From Prosopocoilus inquinatus (lineage: Eukaryota > Arthropoda > Insecta > Coleoptera > Lucanidae), in contig JAYKNF010000013.1 of assembly GCA_036172665.1 (NCBI GenBank), forward strand, positions 1,736,001-1,800,000: a stretch of 64,000 nucleotides of DNA, written 5' to 3'. The notes under the pieces were generated by a model, which was not told where the DNA came from, made no database searches, and saw nothing but the letters and a program-made list of their open reading frames with translations. This document shows, piece by piece, positions 60,520-64,000 of the stretch; positions within the stretch are counted from its first letter, which is position 1; every line of letters begins with the position of its first letter. Both the position numbers and the translations under genes were made by a program.

Positions 60520-60997
60520 GCTCTACATCGAACCCCAAATTCCCTTTTCTTCTTCAGTCTTTCCATTTAGATATATTTTCTATTTTCTCTTGCTTGCGGC
60601 GATGCGACGTTTTTAAAATGTGAAAGTCGTTTTAATTAGCTCCTCCACTTGGCATCATCTCGTTTAAATGGTTTAAATAATTCAAAATGCCCGTGATACT
60701 ATTGATGGCTTAAATTGAAAATGACTCGTCAGGAAGGTCAACTGGATGGCTGTGGAAAATAAAGGGACAGTTCTGTTATTAGCTTGGAGACGGCGCTCTA
60801 ACTTTAAATTCTATTTCCGCCACATTTTTCAAGGTCCTTTTTTCGGTATAGAGTTTGCCAAAACCCACCAATTTTGCTTGTGGAAACAAGATTCGTTTCA
60901 CGTTCAACGTTTTCAAAATCGAATTCTACCCTTGTTCGATGAAAACTGTAAGAAAATGGTTCTTAATTTTTAGCCAGACACTGAAAATATCAAAGAA

Positions 60998-61039
60998 TGC
61001 TCAACGTTTCACTATCGATTGATAGCTTCGTTAGAAGTG
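60998..61039 (-). ncRNA. Hammerhead-like motif, dispersed family, right-arm copy
   Basis: Reverse twin of 27023-27064 with the same CTAACGA core and compensated hairpin. The flank (ttagccagacactgaaaat) corresponds to the aaaccggacag box of the other family members. Confidence 0.4.
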
Positions 61040-61069
61040 AAAAAAGAAATACACCTCTTGAAGAATTAT

Positions 61070-62110
61070 GTGGAGTGGTGTTGAACTGTATTGACTTTCA
61101 GTTAGGGTGGAGCTAATCAAATTTAATTTTTTTTAATTTAGTTTTCATTTTTTTATTTCTTCTTTTGCTTGGGTTGAGTCGAGTCGAGTTGAGTAATGTT
61201 GGATTTATTTCCAATTAAATTTTATTTTTTTCCTCGAGTTGATTTGATTAAATTTTAGATTTAATTTTTGGTTTATTTCTTTAAATTTTTTTGCTTGGGT
61301 GGGGCAGAGCTAGGTTCTGTTGAATTGAGCTTGAGATGGCCAAACTTCATTTTATCGCAATTTTAATAGTTTAGTTTAAATAATTTGTTATTTTTCTTAA
61401 TTTATAAATTGGTGTTTCGTTTGGAAACAGTTGGTAAGTTGTTTTATAATAATTGGGTTGGGTTAGACTTTAGTTCAGTTTTTATTTTTCTAATTTTTTG
61501 TTTTGATTAAACAGAATTACGTTAAATTTTTTGCTTGAGTCGACTTTGGATTGGGATGGACATAATTTTAATCACTTTTCATTTTTTTTAACTTTTGATA
61601 GTTTTTTTTATCTTGGGTTCAATAGACTTATGTTAAGGTGAGTTGGATTAGGTTGACCTTCGAACGGGTTGGACTTGATCAGCGTTAATTTTTAAAGAAT
61701 TCGTTTATTTTTTTAGTTCTACTTTTTGTTTGGCTTGAGTCAAGTCGAGTTGAGCTGAGTATAATTACATTTATTTCCAACTGAGTTTTAAATTTTTTCC
61801 CGAGTTAAATTACTTAAATTAATTTGAATTTTAATTCTTGTTTCAATTGTTCATTTTTTTTTCTTGGGTGGAGCTGAGCTACGTTGTGTTGAGTTGACCT
61901 TTAGATGGCAAAACTTAATTTTATCTCATCTTTTTATCTGTTTTAGTTGGAAAGAGTTAGGTTGTCTTTAGTGACGTTGATCTTGATGTAATTCAGTTCT
62001 AATTTTCATTTTTTTCACATTTTTTTAATTTCTATTTCTTTCTTGTGTCAGTTAGTTTACATTACATTGAGTCTAGTTGATTGAATTTACCCTGAGATGG
62101 GTTGGAATTA
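61070..62110. repeat. Degenerate minisatellite, right copy
   Basis: Reversed copy of 25960-26995, with units around ttgggttgagtcgagtcgag and T-rich spacers. The remaining 62111-62760 stretch is AT-rich without a gene, apart from a short tatg microsatellite near 62455. Confidence 0.6.
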
Positions 62111-62774
62111 TTTTTAATTCAGTTGTCATTTAGGATGATCAATTGCTGACATATAAGAAATTGATTGTGCGAGCTGCTACATACGATTCGTTTTTCAAGG
62201 CTAACTCGAGGTGTCTTTTGTCGAACACCCCCAATAACCAACAATAATTTTGAAATTACAAGCATGTAGTTTAGTTGGCTTTAATTTTTGATTTCTCGGT
62301 GTGTCACCGCAAATAGTCACACAAGATCGTTTACGAAAAAGTCTAATCGCGTAATGGAGTTTCAACGCAGGCCGCTCAGGCCTATCTGTCGATCACCTAC
62401 TATAAAATTAATTCGTACAATAATGAGTTATCCTTCACGTTGTCAGTTTAATGTATGTATGTATGTATCTATCTGTTCCGATGAAAATTTATATTAGTCA
62501 TGTAAAGTTCGTTGTAGCAAGTCGTCTAGGACAGCAGCACAACTGTTCTAGCTATAATTTCGCACAGTTTAAAGTCAAACCCCTGCCCGCTTGATGGCGC
62601 GCCTTAAACTTACGTTAAGTTGTGTACAATCAAAGTTAATATATGAGAAGTTACAAACCTAACTTATTATTTTATTTTTTAAATGGAACACCATATATTT
62701 TATTATAGTTTTGATTAGCCCTTGAAGAGACGATAAAAATGATATAACATTATACTTACTTATATTTTTAGTTT

Positions 62775-63080
62775 TAAAAAAATTTTGTTGCAAATCGTTT
62801 TGGACTGCAGTGAAAACCATGAGCAGCCTCAGTAAAGCTGTTTCAGCCCTGCTTGGGGCTTCATCAGCAGAGACGTATCAATTTTTTTTTTAAACTTTCA
62901 TTATGCTTTGACAGCAAACATGGTCGCCTCGTATGGGGGACTTATTAGGAGCAAATCCGCTTCAGTTTGTCTATCCTACTGCAATGTCAGGTCAGAAAGC
63001 GATCGTAGGATGTCGCTGTTTTATCTGTTCATCACTATTACATCGCAAATGCGAATAAATTGTACAAGTCGTTTTTGAAC
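62775..63080. repeat. Old hammerhead satellite pieces (one minus, one plus)
   Basis: The minus piece (62775-62877) has core CTGATGA, stem II AGCCC/GGGCT and GAAACAG, but stem III is mutated (CTTTA). The plus piece (62885-63077) covers the non-ribozyme part and the unit start, from tttcattatgctttgacagc to caagtcgtttttg. Sequence is diverged, as at 24345-24905, with which it is paired across the inverted duplication. From 63081 to 63424 nothing is recognised. Confidence 0.75.
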
Positions 63081-63424
63081 TAAAATAGTAAAGGAGATAG
63101 TGGTTTAAGAGATAATTGAAATTAACCTCCGCCCACAATAATTTTTATAGCTAAGCTGCTATCTTCAGCATGCTACCAAGTTAAAAGCACTAAAAATGTC
63201 TAAAAACAAACTAATCACATTGACAAAATCATAAAAATGTTAAACCTAACAACAATCTAATCATCCTAAAAGATATATATGTGTATAAGTAAATATAAAT
63301 TAATATGTGAAAATCTAAAATAAACTATATATGTTATGTATAAATCGAAAAAAAAATTAACTGTCAGAAAACCTTACAAATAAGAGCTAATCGAACAACA
63401 CGGAAATGCGAAAATAATAGTCCA

Positions 63425-64000
63425 ATGACCCCGAAAAAACTTCTTATTCTAACGAATACTTCTGATAGGCGCGATACTTTCAGCAAATTACCTGGTAACT
63501 ATAAAGATTTATTTACTCCAGGTCTAGGAAAATTTAATAAGGGACCGGTATCCTTAAAATTAAAAATTGATTCGGTCTCACCAAAATTTCTTAGAGCTAG
63601 ACCGTTACCTTATGGTATCAGAGTTAAGGTAGAAACAAAATTAAAGGAATACGAAATTAAACTCACTACTGATGCTTGTCCTTACGGGGTAGGCGCAGTT
63701 TTGACCTGTGTTATGCCCGATAAGCAAGAAAAACCCATTGCTTATGCCTCCCGAACCCTATCTCCCGCTGAAAAAAATTACAGCCAGATAAAAAAAGAGG
63801 GATTAGCGATAACTTTTGGGTTATGTAAATTTAATCAATATTTATTTGGAAGGCAATTTACTCTGGTTACTGATAACAAACCACTTTCATCAATTTTTAA
63901 TCTTAAATAACGAATCCCTCAATTCTCTGCAAACAGGTTAAAACGTTGGGCAATCATACTTTCAAATTATCAGTACAAGATAGAATGCATTAGGTCTCAA
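63425..64000 (+). pseudogene. Ty3/gypsy pol with RT core deleted, cut by the window end
   Basis: From 63425 the frame reads the pre-RT region (NYKDLFTPGLGKFNKGPVSL, RPLPYGIRVKVETKLKE). It then jumps directly to RNase H (TTDACPYGVGAVLTC, YASRTLSPAEKNYSQIKKEG, VTDNKPLSSIF). The catalytic RT with its YXDD motif, about 250 residues, is missing at about 63655. A stop at 63908-63910 is followed by more homologous sequence (QFSANRLKRWAIILSNYQY). The closest relative in the window is the remnant at 31390-33250. Confidence 0.85.

Larger units (their letters stand above)
54390..62775. repeat. Inverted duplication, right arm (uninterrupted)
   Basis: Colinear reverse complement of 43050-48853 followed by 24905-29235 plus one copy of segment D. 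It lacks the solo LTR at 46964-47299 and the exon palindrome. It starts just upstream of the Transib coding start and ends in old satellite at 62775. It is the better template for reading the region. Sequences at 57085-57900 (LTR part) and 57900-58625 are non-coding apart from the possible tail near 58310-58430. Confidence 0.9.

Noticed and set aside
1..64000. tRNA or rRNA genes
   Set aside because: No cloverleaf-like segment with A and B boxes and no rRNA core sequence was noticed. This was an eye scan only; tRNAscan-SE would settle it.

Overview
The window is eukaryotic and AT-rich. It comes from an insect, and I infer a beetle. The only host-type genes I recognise are gustatory-receptor (7tm_7) genes with short GT-AG introns; almost everything else is nested mobile DNA. 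No complete, uninterrupted host gene was found. Typical insect element families are present: Tc1/mariner, Transib, hAT-like and other inverted-repeat elements, a CR1/jockey-type non-LTR element, Ty3/gypsy and BEL/Pao.

The main result is a tandem satellite of about 309-312 bp per unit, in arrays at 12141-14540, 16783-19565, 35781-37606, 42159-43040 and 48854-52711, with older copies at 24345-24905 and 62775-63080. Each unit encodes what reads as a type I hammerhead self-cleaving ribozyme. It has a CTGANGA core, a 5-bp stem II, GAAAC, a palindromic stem III ending in GTC or GTA, and a long bipartite stem I. About 36 copies are visible. Compensatory changes between arrays support the fold. Three insertions end in satellite and sit between 11-13 bp direct repeats, and short 55- and 50-bp fragments end at the same unit position. 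This looks like a retrozyme-like circular-RNA element that retrotransposes as concatemers, often with inverted halves. A second, dispersed ~42-nt hammerhead-like motif occurs at five other places.

Layout. 1-11.5 kb: small inverted-repeat elements, a decayed mariner-like transposase, a non-LTR retrotransposon on the minus strand and a Tc1-like transposase. 11.6-19.6 kb: two hammerhead satellite arrays, the first inside a TIR element. 20.4-24.3 kb: a hAT-like fold-back element rich in ACTCGAGT, and a gypsy fragment. 24.9-29.6 kb: distal part of a large inverted repeat, with a rearranged gustatory-receptor copy. 29.6-37.6 kb: a TIR element, gypsy pol plus LTR, a second gustatory-receptor gene and a satellite array. 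40.1-55.0 kb: a set of nested insertions. A Tc1-like element (TA target) holds a Transib element (RAG1 family, CACAGTG ends, 5-bp CATTC duplication). The Transib holds a 10.5-kb satellite-ended insertion (12-bp duplication). That insertion holds an inverted copy of flanking DNA and two solo LTRs. 54.4-62.8 kb: the uninterrupted right arm of the inverted repeat, with a BEL/Pao 3' end and the best gustatory-receptor copy. 63.4-64.0 kb: an internally deleted gypsy element cut by the window end.

The relative order of insertions can be read directly: Tc1-like, then Transib, then hammerhead satellite, with one solo LTR inside the satellite and another present in only one arm of the inverted duplication. 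I ran no computation; identities and folds were judged by eye.
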